Of a DNA stretch of 64,000 bases, positions 45,217 to 56,046 are shown piece by piece. Where the stretch lies: assembly GCA_963556695.1 (NCBI GenBank), contig CAUWAG010000004.1, forward strand, positions 4,154,001 to 4,218,000. The letters run 5' to 3'. Each line of letters starts with the position of its first letter. Within the stretch, counting starts at the first letter, position 1. This DNA is from Anthostomella pinea (lineage: Eukaryota > Ascomycota > Sordariomycetes > Xylariales > Xylariaceae). Made by a program: the position numbers and the translations under genes. The notes under the pieces were generated by a model. The model was not told the origin of the DNA. It made no database searches and was given only the letters and a program-made list of their open reading frames with translations.

Positions 45217-46929
45217 ATGGCGATCGAAGACAAGGTCATGATGCACGACGTGCAGCCGGGTTCTCCCGCTGACTCTGAGCTGGGAGAGACGAAGGGTGTT
45301 GTCGTCGACGAGAAAGCAGATGTCGGCTTGAAGTTCCTTGCGCAGACCGGACCGGTGGAGTATACCAATGAAGAAGTCAAGCAAGTGCGCTGGAAGATCG
45401 ATTTGTTCTTCCTTCCAATCGTGAAGTTTCTCGAGACTGCCAACCATATGGATAGTTGCACTGACCCAACTCTAGCTCTGTATCACTTTCGGGCTCCAGT
45501 ACCTGGACAAGGTGACTGTCAGCTACGCCGCCATCTGGGGACTCAAAACCGATCTCGGCCTTGTCGGCCAAGAGTACTCCTGGACTGCCTCGATCTTCTA
45601 CTTTGGCTACTTGGTAGCCGAGGCTCCTGCGTCGTATTTGCTGGCACGCTTCTCTACTCGGAAGTTTGCCGGCATCAGCGTGTTTATCTGGGGCGTCATG
45701 GTCATCTGCTGTGCGGCAGCCCAGGTCAGTTGTCCTGTCCCACACATATTTAACTTCATTGCGCAGGCCAACTGACAATACCCAGAACTTTGCTAGCATA
45801 ATGGTTTTACGCTTCTTGATGGGTATTTTCGAAGCTGGCATTGGACCATGCTGGATCGCTTTGACTGGGTCGTTCTACCATAAAGATGAGCAAGGAGCAC
45901 GTATGACGTGAGTTGAGTGATGTCTCGTCTTCGGATGCCTTGCTAACTTTGCGTCTCAGGGCGTGGTACTCATTTGTTGGCCTCGCAGCCATCGTCGGTG
46001 GTCTGCTGTCATACGGTGTTGGGCACATCGACAGCCATCTATCGCAGTGGCGCTACGTCTTCATCATATGCGGCTCCCTCACGCTCGCGTGGTCGCTCGT
46101 TATCTACTTCTTCCTGCCCTCAGATCCCACCGAGGCTCGGTTCCTCACGCCACGGCAGCGCGTGATTGCTGTCGAGCGGCTCCGTGCTAACCGCACTGGC
46201 TTACGCTCCTCGCAGTTCAAATGGAGTCAAGCTCTCCAAGCACTCACGGATCCACAATGCTGGATGATCGCGCTCTGGAGCGGAATCAGCCAAATCACAA
46301 ATATCGCAGGCTCGTTCTTGCCGCTGATCATCAAGGACATGGGGTACACGGGACTGACCACCACCCTGCTCACGCTGCCTGTCGGTGGCATCGAGATAGT
46401 GGCCATGCTGGTAGCCGGCGTGCTGTCGAGTAACGTCAAGAACGGACGCACGGTCATCATGTTCTTCGTCGCTGCTCCAACCCTCGCCGGCATTGTGATG
46501 TTGGATCAACTTTCACAGGACTCCAAGTGGGCGCGTACGGCGGCCGTGTGGCTTGTCCTATGCGTTCCGGCCAGTTACGCGGTTCTGTTCAGCTTGATCA
46601 CAAGTAACGTCGCCGGATATTCGAAGAAGCTGACCTGCTCTGCCATGTCCTTTATCCTGTGGTGCGTTGGCAACATTGTCAGCCCGCAGCTGTTCAAGGC
46701 TGGCGAGGCACCCCGCTATCAGACCGGCACTCGCGGTATGCTGGTTGCCATCGTCCTGGTCGAGGCCATCACGATCGGCCTGGGTGTCTACTACTATCTT
46801 GTCAACAAAGCTCGCGACAGGGCCGCGGCTGCACTTGTTCAGGATGATCGGGTGGCGGATGTCGAGAATGAGGAGTTCTTGGATCGCACAGACAAAGAGG
46901 ACTGGGTCAAGTTTCGTTATAGTTGGTAG
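45217..46929 (+). CDS. MFS permease of the allantoate/anion-cation symporter type (Dal5-like)
   Basis: Four exons (45217-45420, 45476-45724, 45786-45907, 45960-46929) give 514 residues with consistent phases. After a ~60-residue hydrophilic N-terminus, the frame enters WKIDLFFLPI, then ITFGLQYLDKVTVSYAAIWG, which is the family hallmark. Then come RFLMGIFEAGIGPCWIALTG, the substrate-binding half with YRPSDP-like LPSDPTEARFL, and NVAGYSKKLTCSAMSFILWC. Twelve membrane helices are expected. Relatives import allantoate, nicotinate, pantothenate, ureidosuccinate or small peptides. Being divergent from an aminotransferase suggests uptake of a nitrogenous or carboxylated substrate (inference). Confidence 0.9.
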
Positions 46930-47394
46930 ACGCGAAGGACGCAGCTGTGTTCCTGTGTTATTAGTGTTAGTGTGATATCTACTATGCGGCCGCAATTGGT
47001 TATTTGATAAATCAATTCGTTGTGAGCAGTATCCATCTGTATATGTAAGCGGTATGTGGGGATCAGCCATGTTGTCGGGTCGTACAGGGACCCACAGGGC
47101 ATCTAAGTGTATTCTACCACCAACAAACAGTCCATAGACCTTTTCCTGAATACAACAACGCTGTCACGCTCATACTGCACTTATCGTTTCACGGATAATG
47201 CTCTCATTCGTGTATCAAACCTCGAAAAATCCAGTCTATCTCCAAAGTCCGAAGCGAAGCTTAACTACAGCTACTCGTCATAGACGTCCCTGACGTTAAG
47301 GGAGGAACGACCGTAAATATGGCGGGGGTCAATGAGGAAACATGTATGTCCCCTTTTGGACTATGAGTATCAACACGATCAACCAGCTGCAAAG
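46930..47394. other. intergenic, no gene seen
   Basis: This holds the 3' UTR of the permease and the promoter of the dehydrogenase. Confidence 0.5.
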
Positions 47395-48536
47395 ATGGCG
47401 TCGCAGACAAGAGTGGCCGCCGTCACAGGCGCGAACAAGGGTATTGGATTGGCTATTGGTAAGATCATGTCGATGCCTATGTGGATGCCTCTCTGCACGA
47501 AATCTAGCTAACACGCCCCAGTCCGCAACCTTGCACTCCAATATCCAGCGTCGCCCCTTAAAGGCGGCCCGTTCCTAATCTACCTCACTGCTCGATCAGC
47601 CGAACGAGGTGCCGAAGCTGTCAACACGCTCAACAACGATCCTCAGCTCAAGCAAGCCAAGGTCCTCGTCCAGGATGGCGGCGATACGACTATCAAATTC
47701 CGAGAGCTGGACATCAGTAAGACGACCAGCATCCAGGAGTTCGCCAAGTCCCTGAAGCAAGACCATCCGGATGGCCTTGATATTGTCATCAATAATGCAC
47801 CGGCATGTACGCTATCTTGGAGCACGAACAAGCCGACGCATTGCAGGTCGTGGGCCTCAAATCGGTCGTACTACTAGGGTCGGGGCCGGGACTGCTCTTA
47901 GCCATACCCGAGTGACGATTTGCGGCTAATATAACCCGACCAGGCATCGCTCTGCAAGGCTTCGATGCCAACGTCGTGAAAGAGACACTTCATACGAACT
48001 ACTACGGCACGTTGGAAGTAACACAAGATCTACTACCGCTGTTGCGGAAAGGAGGCCGCATGGTCAACGTATCAAGCATATCTGGCAAGCTGAACAAGTA
48101 CTCTGATGAGATTCGGAACGCCTTTCTACAAGCTGCGAAGACCGATGTACCGGCCGTTACGGCGCTTATGGAGAAGTTGAAGCAAGCGGTGGCGGACGGC
48201 AGGGAGAAATAAGCAGGCTTTCCATCCGCAGCATATGCGGTCAGTAAAGCTGGCGAAACTGCATTCACCAAGGCTATTGCTATGGAGGAGGCGAAGCGGG
48301 ACCGAGGTGTCCTTGTCAATGCTTGCTGCCCTGGCTGGGTGAAGACAGACATGACCAGAGGCGGTGGAGCTAAAACGCCAGATCAGGGCGCTCAAACGTA
48401 AGTAGGCTCATATGATGCTGACCTCAGGAGACATTACTGATCGTTGTTGTGACGCAGGCCCGTCATGTTGGCCCTCCACGATATCGGCGGCAAGACTGGT
48501 GGCTTCTGGCAGAATGAAAAGGAGATTGAGTGGTGA
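47395..48536 (+). pseudogene. short-chain dehydrogenase/reductase (carbonyl-reductase-like) with in-frame stop
   Basis: Exons 47395-47458, 47522-47806, 47944-48397 and 48458-48536 keep phase throughout. The product has the Rossmann glycine motif VTGANKGIGLAIV, DIVINNA, NYYGTLEVTQ, GRMVNVSS, the catalytic YAVSK and [11 protein letters not shown]. This is the layout of carbonyl reductase 1-type SDRs, with the extra helix before the active site (RNAFLQAAKTDVPAV). A TAA at 48210-48212 interrupts it right before [12 protein letters not shown], so the truncated product lacks the catalytic Tyr and Lys. GAA (Glu) is a likely original codon. Intron 2 (47807-47943, 137 nt) is long, and the junction adds two residues after NNAP. 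It could be a real loss of function, strain variation or a sequence error. Confidence 0.75.
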
Positions 48537-49269
48537 TCATGATTTCATTCTCAGGTTTTGACAAGGGGACGGCCTGGTAGCCTTTGTTAGGAGGGCGTCG
48601 ACGCGAGCAGCATGAGCAGCATGAGCAGCATAAGCAGAAGCCCTGTCGCCTTGTATGAATGTTGTATGTGGGTAGATGAGCAAAATTGATAGTCAAAAAC
48701 TTATTCCCGTCGCGATGGTTGAAGATGGATCAGACTCTCCTCTTGCCTACCCTGGCTTCACCCCCATTCTTTCGAGGTGTAGTCGATAGCGAGTGCAGAC
48801 CAATCATGCCTTTATCGACATTGGTCTAAATGATGATGCCAGGCAATAGCAGAAGGATTCACTTACAGCTTGGAGCACGACAGAGTCTATTGTGCTCTTC
48901 TGCTGGAAGGCCCTGCTAGTGACCGAGGTAGTCACACAGCAGCGGTGCGTGCCTCTGCCGTTGCTGTGGTGGAACGTCAGCGAGGTGTGCCATTGGCGTT
49001 GGCCAATGGTCGTGAGACCAGGATAGTCCGTCAGTTGGTGCGGTACGAGGCAGAGGTCTGGTGGGTCCACGGGCAACTCGCAGCCAAGAAGAGGTGGATG
49101 GCTTTGATGATATGTCGTCGTGATGGTGCTCTGGTGCATGTGCTCAATGCTGCTTGACACTGATGACTCACGAGCGTAACCCCGAATCCCGAACCACAAC
49201 AAAGAATCAAGGCAATTGAGATTTGCAGATGGTACCCCTAGCAACAGGGTAGTGACAAATACGAATCGT
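48537..49269. other. intergenic, no gene seen
   Basis: Only spurious frames are present. A CAGCATGAG/CAGCATAAG triplet-rich patch occurs near 48607-48635. Confidence 0.5.
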
Positions 49270-49476
49270 AACCGTACTTAGTATCATATCGTATCGTATC
49301 GTATCGTAAGCATGGGATTTTAATACGATATAGTATATTATATAGTATTATAATTTTTTATAACTTTTATGATTTCCTATATAACCTTAGTTAAAAGATT
49401 GTTTTAAATCAATTTTTATTTTTATTTTAAAAATTTTATTATGAACTAATGTTTAAATTATAATATATTATTAATA

Positions 49477-49510
<34 letters not shown>

Positions 49511-49710
49511 GTAGATATTATATACATGTTAATAATTCTTAAGTATATTATAATATTAAGTATAAAGAATATATATTAAAACTTTCATATTTTTTTAATA
49601 ATAATAAATTAAATAGAAATAATACTGAAAATGAGCAAAATATGTCTTTAACTATTAAAACAAAAAGTTATATTAAAAAGTCCTACTTTTATACCTTTAT
49701 TCTATACTTG
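49270..49710. repeat. AT-rich block (likely mutated relic)
   Basis: The block begins with four ATCGT units (49288-49307) and continues as ~400 bp of almost pure A/T, including a TA dinucleotide run around 49470-49510. Flanking DNA is near 50% GC, so the boundary is sharp. No frame is preserved. Such blocks in ascomycetes are commonly repeats mutated by RIP, but no parent element is recognisable here. Confidence 0.85.
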
Positions 49711-50356
49711 TTGGAACAGGCTTGAACGATCAATCATAATACTCGAGTATGGGGTCAAGGTCATGATGTTGCTGATGGTTGGATTGAGAGGAATCTAGCT
49801 GGACTCGAAGGTCTGGCCAAGTGCCCTCTTAATCCACTATCTTATCTTATCTAATCTACACATGACCTGATGACTAAGCATCCATCCATCCAGGTGGATA
49901 CGGCTGTACACCGTCACACTGCCACCATCAACGTTAGGCTCACGGGCTCACTGATAATCAGGCCCAAAACCCCCACTGTTAGGTAATCAAGGTCACTGGA
50001 CTCCCCCATCGCATCAAAGGGGACCGCACCTGCCAATCGACTGGGCTGGGCTTTGATTGGTTTGAGGATAGACCCTGCCTGCCTGCTCAGTGCTGGCTGT
50101 AGCTGCCCGCCCTCGGTGCGTCACACCACTATACCAACCCCTAGACAACCATCCGCCATCCCACCTAGGTATTATTCTGCCCCCCTCCAAACACCAGACA
50201 CCGCACACCAACCCATTGGCGAACGACAACCTCACTCTTTACCACACCTGGTGATCGCGACAATCCAGACCCCAGACCCCAGAACCGGCCCAGCTAGAGC
50301 ATCCTCGGCGAAGTGAACGAAGACCAACGACTTCTGCATTTGCAACACCCGCCAAC
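49711..50356. other. intergenic, promoter and leader of the Igo1-like gene
   Basis: C-rich leader-type sequence precedes the ATG at 50357. No gene was seen. Confidence 0.5.
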
Positions 50357-51145
50357 ATGAATCCTCACCAGAAGAACAAGGTCGACGTCTCGGTCAGTTC
50401 CCCAGCACTCCATTTCCGCCCTGCCTCCCTCCCTCGCGCGCTCGCTCCATGTATCACAACGTCACATACAGCCTTCACATTCATATCTACTTTGCTCTAT
50501 CCTCGCGTGTCTACGTCTTTGTCATCACCCTTGCTGCCAGACCCCGACCTCTCCCAGCTCTGTCTAGCCAGCGCAAGCCCAAGCCGAGGCCCAAGCACCA
50601 GAGCCATCGCAGACGCAGTGGCAAGCGCAATGATAAGACAACCGTGCTAACAAGCCATGCCCCAAGCACAGTCCCTCTCCCCCGAAGAGCAGCGCCTGTT
50701 CCGTCTGTACGGAAAGCTGCCCTCCAAGTCGGACCACTTCGCCAAGCACCTGAAGGACCGCAAGTACTTCGACAGCGGCGACTACGCCATGTCCAAGGCC
50801 GGCAAGGGCGACAGCGTCGACACGGGCAGCGTCGGCAGCCAGCACCCCGTCCCCGAGAACATCCCCCACCTGTCGAGCCCCTCCCATAGCACCGGCGCTG
50901 GCGGCCTGAACGGCGGGCCCGGTCACCAGCACCACCACAGCATGAGTGCCCAGGGCGGCGCCGCCGCTCAGCCCGGCATCCAAGCTCTCCAGGGTGCTGT
51001 AGCTGCCGGCGCCGGCGCTGCTGCTGGTAGTCCCGTGAAGGAGAGCAGCTTCCTTCACCGCGAGGAAAGTGCCGTATCTGATGGAAGTGCGGTAGAGAAG
51101 GAGAGTCTCGATACCCCACAGCAGGGCATTCCCATTCGGAGATAA
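50357..51145 (+). CDS. IGO1: mRNA stability protein of the endosulfine/Igo1 family
   Basis: Two exons (50357-50392, 50672-51145) give 169 residues. Exon 1 encodes MNPHQKNKVDVS and the 279-nt intron ends in ACAG, joining to SLSPEEQRLFRLYGKLPS. The endosulfine core KHLKDRKYFDSGDYAMSKAG contains FDSGDY, with Ser47 as the expected Rim15/Greatwall phosphorylation site. The C-terminal half is low complexity (His, Ala and Gly runs). When phosphorylated, family members inhibit PP2A-B55 and protect mRNAs on entry to quiescence. Frames inside the long intron and on the opposite strand are artefacts. Confidence 0.93.
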
Positions 51146-52364
51146 GGCGTAGACCGAATGGGGGGTATGATGAGAGTAGACCTAGGGATACAAACGGTTA
51201 CGGAAGAGGGCCTGTTGCTCAAGGCCGGGGTCCGTCACACCACCCCAAGCTCAGTCGCTACCCGATTCGAGTTCCTGCTGCTGTTGTGTTCGGTCTGCGT
51301 CTAGAAGCCAATGGGCTTTCGATGTTAAGCTGCGGGTGTGCAGATTTGGTTGGGTTGAGAGAGGCCGACCTTGCCTTACGATGGTTATGAGGACGCTCTA
51401 CACTTTGGTCTTCGGCGGCGTTACTGGGTGTGATCAATGGTTACCCTACTACTGGTACATGGGGGTTTGCAGTTGTCGAATGCTTTGTTAGGAGCGACTT
51501 GATCGATGGATGATCTCTTGAAATCCTCTTTTTTTTCGCTCCCACCGTATGCACTGTCGCTAAGCGAGCGTCTGTCTTCGTCGTACGTTTCAATTGCTGG
51601 GTGTTTCTCGCATAATGTGAGGCCTATGCTGGGTTGGTTGTGATCCTGTTGCTCATTTGCAACTTGAATGATTTGTATCCAACGCAAGTTCATGGCCAAG
51701 GTACGTAGTCATGGATGGATGAAAGCTGTGTCTCATATTATGTGTCTCAACTGGTTCTCTTAACATCATCGTCCCACATGACCTTGAGAACGCACGGGGC
51801 TTTAGCCTACTTCTGCTTTCTCTACAACGGTATGGTTCGTGACTGGGAAGCAATGGACTCGATTGGCTTGCATGCCCTGCTGTTGGTAAGATGACATGGT
51901 ACAATTCCTAATTTCTACTGACCTAGGTATGTATGATCATGTCCCCAAATAAGATGAGATTCACCATGCAATGATATCAAATCCCAATAGGGAACGGATG
52001 TTAGAGTCGCTCACCATGCTACGTACTGATCTATATAGCAACTATGTGCTCCAAGAAACCTTCTAGGGGTAGCTTGCGAGGTCATCTGGTTCGATACATA
52101 TCCTAGATATACAATGCAGTACTAAGCCCGTGTAGCGAGCGAGCTTCAACACACACATGCAGTAAGCTGCTTCACGTATACTGTATATACACCAAGACGA
52201 ACTTTCAGTCGGATGCTTGCCCTCAGATTCACATTCGTTGGTGTCGGGCACACAAGATACGTACTGGATATCTTCACTACCCTCATATCGTAAGACGATG
52301 CTCGCTTTTTGTCTATCCTGTATGTAGGCCCAACATGGGTATTCCTGTCGCCCTCGCTGGTGGT
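51146..52364. other. intergenic between convergent Igo1 and MYG1 genes
   Basis: This holds long 3' UTR sequence. A minus-strand frame at 51421-51699 has no recognisable content and is not called. Confidence 0.5.
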
Positions 52365-53450
52365 TTAGAATGCACACGCCTTGGCAGCCATCTCCTTGGC
52401 ACCATCAAATGTCTTGTTCCCACCAATGAAGCCAGACGCATGTATGAAGACGCCGCCGGGCACACCGCTGACCTCGTCCAGCTGTGCGTCTCGGGCGCCC
52501 CTCCACGGCTCGGGCAGGGCCTTGCGGCTCTGGAAGGAGTCCTTGGTAACGGGCACGGCCTGTATGCGCCACTTCGCATCCGGCACGGGCTTCTCCGGGT
52601 ACAGCACATACAACACCTTCTTCCCGTCTTTCGCCCCTTCCTGCTCCTCCAGCGTGTATAGGTGATCCTTCCACGGCACGGCCTGGCCCTCCAACACCAT
52701 GATGCGGCCCTCCGGGTCGTACTGCGTGCGCTTGGCCCAGGCGTCCTGTACGATGGTGCGCGCCGGCAGCCAGGCCTTGGCGTAGTACTCGAGGTCGCGC
52801 GCGAACTCCTCGCCGATGCGTGCGCTGGCGAGCAGGAACTTGCTGTCCTCGGCGGCCTGCGCCTCGACCGGGTCAGAGGGGGTAGGGTCGTTCCAGTTGG
52901 GATTCAGCCGGCCGACCATGGCACCCAGGGTGAAGCCGCCGTCGCTGAAGCGCTTCTCCAGACCGGCGGATGATATGCCGGCCGGGTCGTAGGCCGAGAT
53001 GCCGTTGTCGTGGGCGTCCAGCGCCTCGATGAAGGACTCGTACAGCTTGTTCCACAGTACACCGACCTCGTCACTGTCCTCGGGTTGCGATATGTGCTGA
53101 GCGATGATGCTCTTGCCGAAGTGCATGAACACCAGGCCGGCGCTCGAGAGCTTGGTCGGGCGGCCCGGGAAGGTGGTGGTGAAGGTGCGCTGATGGTGGT
53201 CGTAGCGGTTCGCCGAGGCGTCGTACTCGCCGCCCACGTCGACGACGGTGTGGCAGGTCTGCAGCAGGGCCGGGTCGCGTGTGCGGACGAGGGAGGAGCC
53301 GGCGTATGTGGGTAGGAGCCGTAGCATGTAGACGGCCAGGGCCTCGTCGGCGTGGAAGTGACCGTTGTGGGTGCCGATCTTGACGCCGCCGCCCTCCATC
53401 TTCATTCTCTTTGCCGCGTTTTCCGTCATCTTGGCTAGCTGGCGGAGCAT
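52365..53450 (-). CDS. MYG1: MYG1-type metal-dependent exonuclease
   Basis: This is one exon of 361 residues from ATG 53450. A second in-frame ATG at 53429 gives a form lacking seven residues. The family motifs are KIGTHNGHFHADEALA near the N-terminus (HxFHxDE metal ligands), VVDVGGEYD and RYDHHQRTF (DHH-type motif). Later come LDAHDNGISAYD and the C-terminal HASGFIGGNKTFDGA. MYG1 is a 3'-5' RNA exonuclease acting in the nucleus and mitochondria of eukaryotes. The short basic N-terminus could support dual targeting. Length fits the family. Confidence 0.92.
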   Translation of the reverse strand: MLRQLAKMTENAAKRMKMEGGGVKIGTHNGHFHADEALAVYMLRLLPTYAGSSLVRTRDPALLQTCHTVVDVGGEYDASANRYDHHQRTFTTTFPGRPTKLSSAGLVFMHFGKSIIAQHISQPEDSDEVGVLWNKLYESFIEALDAHDNGISAYDPAGISSAGLEKRFSDGGFTLGAMVGRLNPNWNDPTPSDPVEAQAAEDSKFLLASARIGEEFARDLEYYAKAWLPARTIVQDAWAKRTQYDPEGRIMVLEGQAVPWKDHLYTLEEQEGAKDGKKVLYVLYPEKPVPDAKWRIQAVPVTKDSFQSRKALPEPWRGARDAQLDEVSGVPGGVFIHASGFIGGNKTFDGAKEMAAKACAF

Positions 53451-54078
53451 GCGATAGTCGGTGGTGTAGAGAATGGGATTGCTCGACAACTCAAGGTATT
53501 GGAGGGTTGGTTGGTGGTATGCCTTTGGAGGTTCGACAATACTTCAATGGTGCAGGTTAGCATTCTCTGAATTCAACCGTGGTGGGTTTCCAATTGACGA
53601 AGTCCCCTAAGGTACCTAAATACCTTAAAAAGGTAGGGCGTGGAGCAGGTGCTGTGGGTGTCGGATTAGCGCCCTGTCGGAAGAACGTCAGACCTGTAGT
53701 CGACGTTTTAGGCCTGGCTAGCCTGGCAAGGGCGGCGCTGGAGTCCGACGCGTGCAGCGGGTGCTTCCAAGGTTGTGGTGAAGGATTCAAGAGCGCGGAC
53801 GATTTGGAGCAGGTTATTCACTGCGGCGATAATAAAACAACGACGTCGGGAATTCGTGGAATCATCGCAGCCCCCAAACACTCCCGTTGGCCATTGTGTC
53901 TTTCTCCCATCTTTCCCAGGGGCTAGCAGCCCTCAGCACCCAGATCTGTTTGCCATCCACCTGCATCCAGCCTGGTCCTCCCGCACCTTGTTAAATCCAT
54001 CTGTGGATCAACTCTTTCGCATCGCCACGTTTCTCGTCTTTCTCTTCCCTATCTGACAAGCTACGGCCCCATCTCAGC
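53451..54078. promoter_or_regulatory. divergent promoter region: MYG1 / IEC3
   Basis: 628 bp lie between the two start codons. A small direct repeat of AAGGTACCTAAATACCTTAAA-like composition occurs near 53608-53633. No gene was seen. Confidence 0.45.
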
Positions 54079-55209
54079 ATGGAATCAAGCGTGATCAAGA
54101 CTGAACCCGGCCTGAGGGACCGCGCCCACGACGACCTGCACATGGCAGACACGCGACCGTCGTACAAGTCGTGGAAGAAGAAGTACCGGAAGATGCGCAT
54201 CAAGTTCGACCAGCGGATGCAGGAGAGTGAGGACCTGCACAAGCTCGAGCAGAAGGCCATGCGCACCGCAAAGCGTCTCGCTGTCGAGAACGAGTACGTA
54301 ACATCCATCAACATCCATCGCCCCTTCTTCACCTCTAGATGGACGCTGACCCGACCTGCTCCCTGTAGCCGTCTGATGGACCTAATGATGGACATCAACG
54401 ACTCGCCGCAGATCCCCTTCGAGCGACGCCTGGACCTGAACATGGAGGACGACGAAGACGACGAGACGGACAATTCGGATGCTACCCAAAAGCCAACCAA
54501 GTCCCTCAAGAAGCTCATCCAAGAAGTACCGCATCTGTCGTACGCCGCCACTGTCGAGCAGTTCCCCGAAGTACTGGAGGACCTCGAGTCTAAGGACCCC
54601 AAGGTTCATCCCACCTCCTTCCTGACCGCTGATGACATCGATGAGTATCTACACGAGCTTGACATGCGGCTTGGCCTGAAACCAAAGCCCACTCTCGCGC
54701 CGACCGTCGTCGGCACCCAAGGCGCGAACCCGGCCGCCAACTTCGCCCTGCGAAACCCAACTAGTGTTTACAACTGGCTCCGGAGAAACGCCCCCAAGAC
54801 GTTCCTGCAGGACCTCGAGAAGGACAAGGAGAAAGACAAGGAGAAGGAGAAGGAGAAGGACAAGGACGACCGTGACAAGCCTGAGGACGGCCGGAAGCGC
54901 AAGGGCCCCAATGCCCGCATGACCAAGAGGCAGTCTGCCGCCAGCCGGAAGGAGAAGGAGAAGGAGAAGGAGAGGGAGAAGGAGAGGGAGAGGGATAGGG
55001 ACGCTGCCGGATCCATGGATTGGGACGAGGGTGGCGGCCACAATGCGCCTGCGGCGGCTGCCGGCGCCAAGGGCAAGAGGAAGAGAGATGAGGATCCCGG
55101 CTATCGACCCAAGGGCGGAGCAAGTCGACCTACCAAGAAGCGGAAGAGTAAAGGGGAGGCATCAGCGCCTTCGAGGTCGTCTGCAAAGTCGCGGCGGTCG
55201 ATACCCTGA
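54079..55209 (+). CDS. IEC3: INO80 chromatin-remodelling complex subunit IEC3
   Basis: Two exons (54079-54293, 54369-55209) give 351 residues. The 75-nt intron is a multiple of three and lacks stops, so an unspliced reading also stays open. Splicing restores the coiled segment AVENDRLMDLMMDIN. The N-terminal SYKSWKKKYRKMRIKFDQ followed by the Glu/Lys helix is the IEC3 domain signature. The central LTADDIDEYLHELDMRLGL is also conserved. The C-terminal third is a highly charged Lys/Glu/Arg/Asp run (EKDKEKDKEKEKEK) that could form a single long helix, then a basic nuclear tail (TKKRKSK). A nuclear role in INO80 nucleosome remodelling is known for the S. pombe protein. Confidence 0.88.
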   Translation: MESSVIKTEPGLRDRAHDDLHMADTRPSYKSWKKKYRKMRIKFDQRMQESEDLHKLEQKAMRTAKRLAVENEYVTSINIHRPFFTSRWTLTRPAPCSRLMDLMMDINDSPQIPFERRLDLNMEDDEDDETDNSDATQKPTKSLKKLIQEVPHLSYAATVEQFPEVLEDLESKDPKVHPTSFLTADDIDEYLHELDMRLGLKPKPTLAPTVVGTQGANPAANFALRNPTSVYNWLRRNAPKTFLQDLEKDKEKDKEKEKEKDKDDRDKPEDGRKRKGPNARMTKRQSAASRKEKEKEKEREKERERDRDAAGSMDWDEGGGHNAPAAAAGAKGKRKRDEDPGYRPKGGASRPTKKRKSKGEASAPSRSSAKSRRSIP

Positions 55210-56046
55210 TATCATTTGCTACTTCACATCTCTTCTACTCCATTGCAGGAAAGTGGACTAAGCCCAGCTTGGATCGGACTCAAGATCATGGTCGGCGGGA
55301 TTCAGGGAGAACGGTCTTCTCATCGCCGACTTTGAGTGTAGGGAATGAGCGGTGACCTGGACGAAGCAACGGCACCTGCTCCCAAGGGAACAACTGAATT
55401 GGTGCTGCTATCGCTTTCGACCAATGTATTGAGTTTACAGCCGATTTTCGCAACCTAAGAGGCCAGGTATAGGCAGTATTCCTGTTGCAGTTGCTCAACA
55501 GGGCGGCTAATGTAGGAGCTAAGACGCATCCAGACATGCCAGAGTGCATCCGGAGTCGCTCACAGCTGGGACCTTATTAATTCAGTATTGAATGGTCTTT
55601 ACAACCAGATTGCCTTCCCATTCCAAGTCTTGTCTGACCTCATCTCTGACTTTAGTATGTGAATGAACTAGGAGGTATTATGGTAGCATCAAGCTTCAAG
55701 CTTCAAGCGTTATATAGGGAGTAGGGGGCACAAGGGGGTATAAGGGGCGACTAAGAACCAGCAGCAACCAATCGATCCACAGATTCCGTTTTGGTGGGTT
55801 TTCAACGGCTCCCACACAAAACTCATACATAAGGCTTCACTTACATCACTGCAAGTCATCTCGCACCGGCCAATCTTGAGAGTTGGAAATTGTTTACTCA
55901 TTTCAAAAAATACCGACAAGGCCCTCACCATTGACTTCGGGACCAACACTTTCGGCACACCTACCCAGCCCAGCTCCACATCGGACACGGAACAGAGAAG
56001 GGCAGCCAGCCAGCTGGAAGGAGAAGATACATATACCTAAAACAAA
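55210..56046. other. intergenic, no gene seen
   Basis: This holds the 3' UTR of IEC3 and the promoter of SFM1. A small triple AAGCTTC repeat lies at about 55690-55706. Confidence 0.5.

Noticed and set aside
50511..51119. Two long minus-strand frames and a plus-strand frame in the Igo1 region
   Set aside because: They are low-complexity shadows. The endosulfine motif is in the spliced plus-strand frame.
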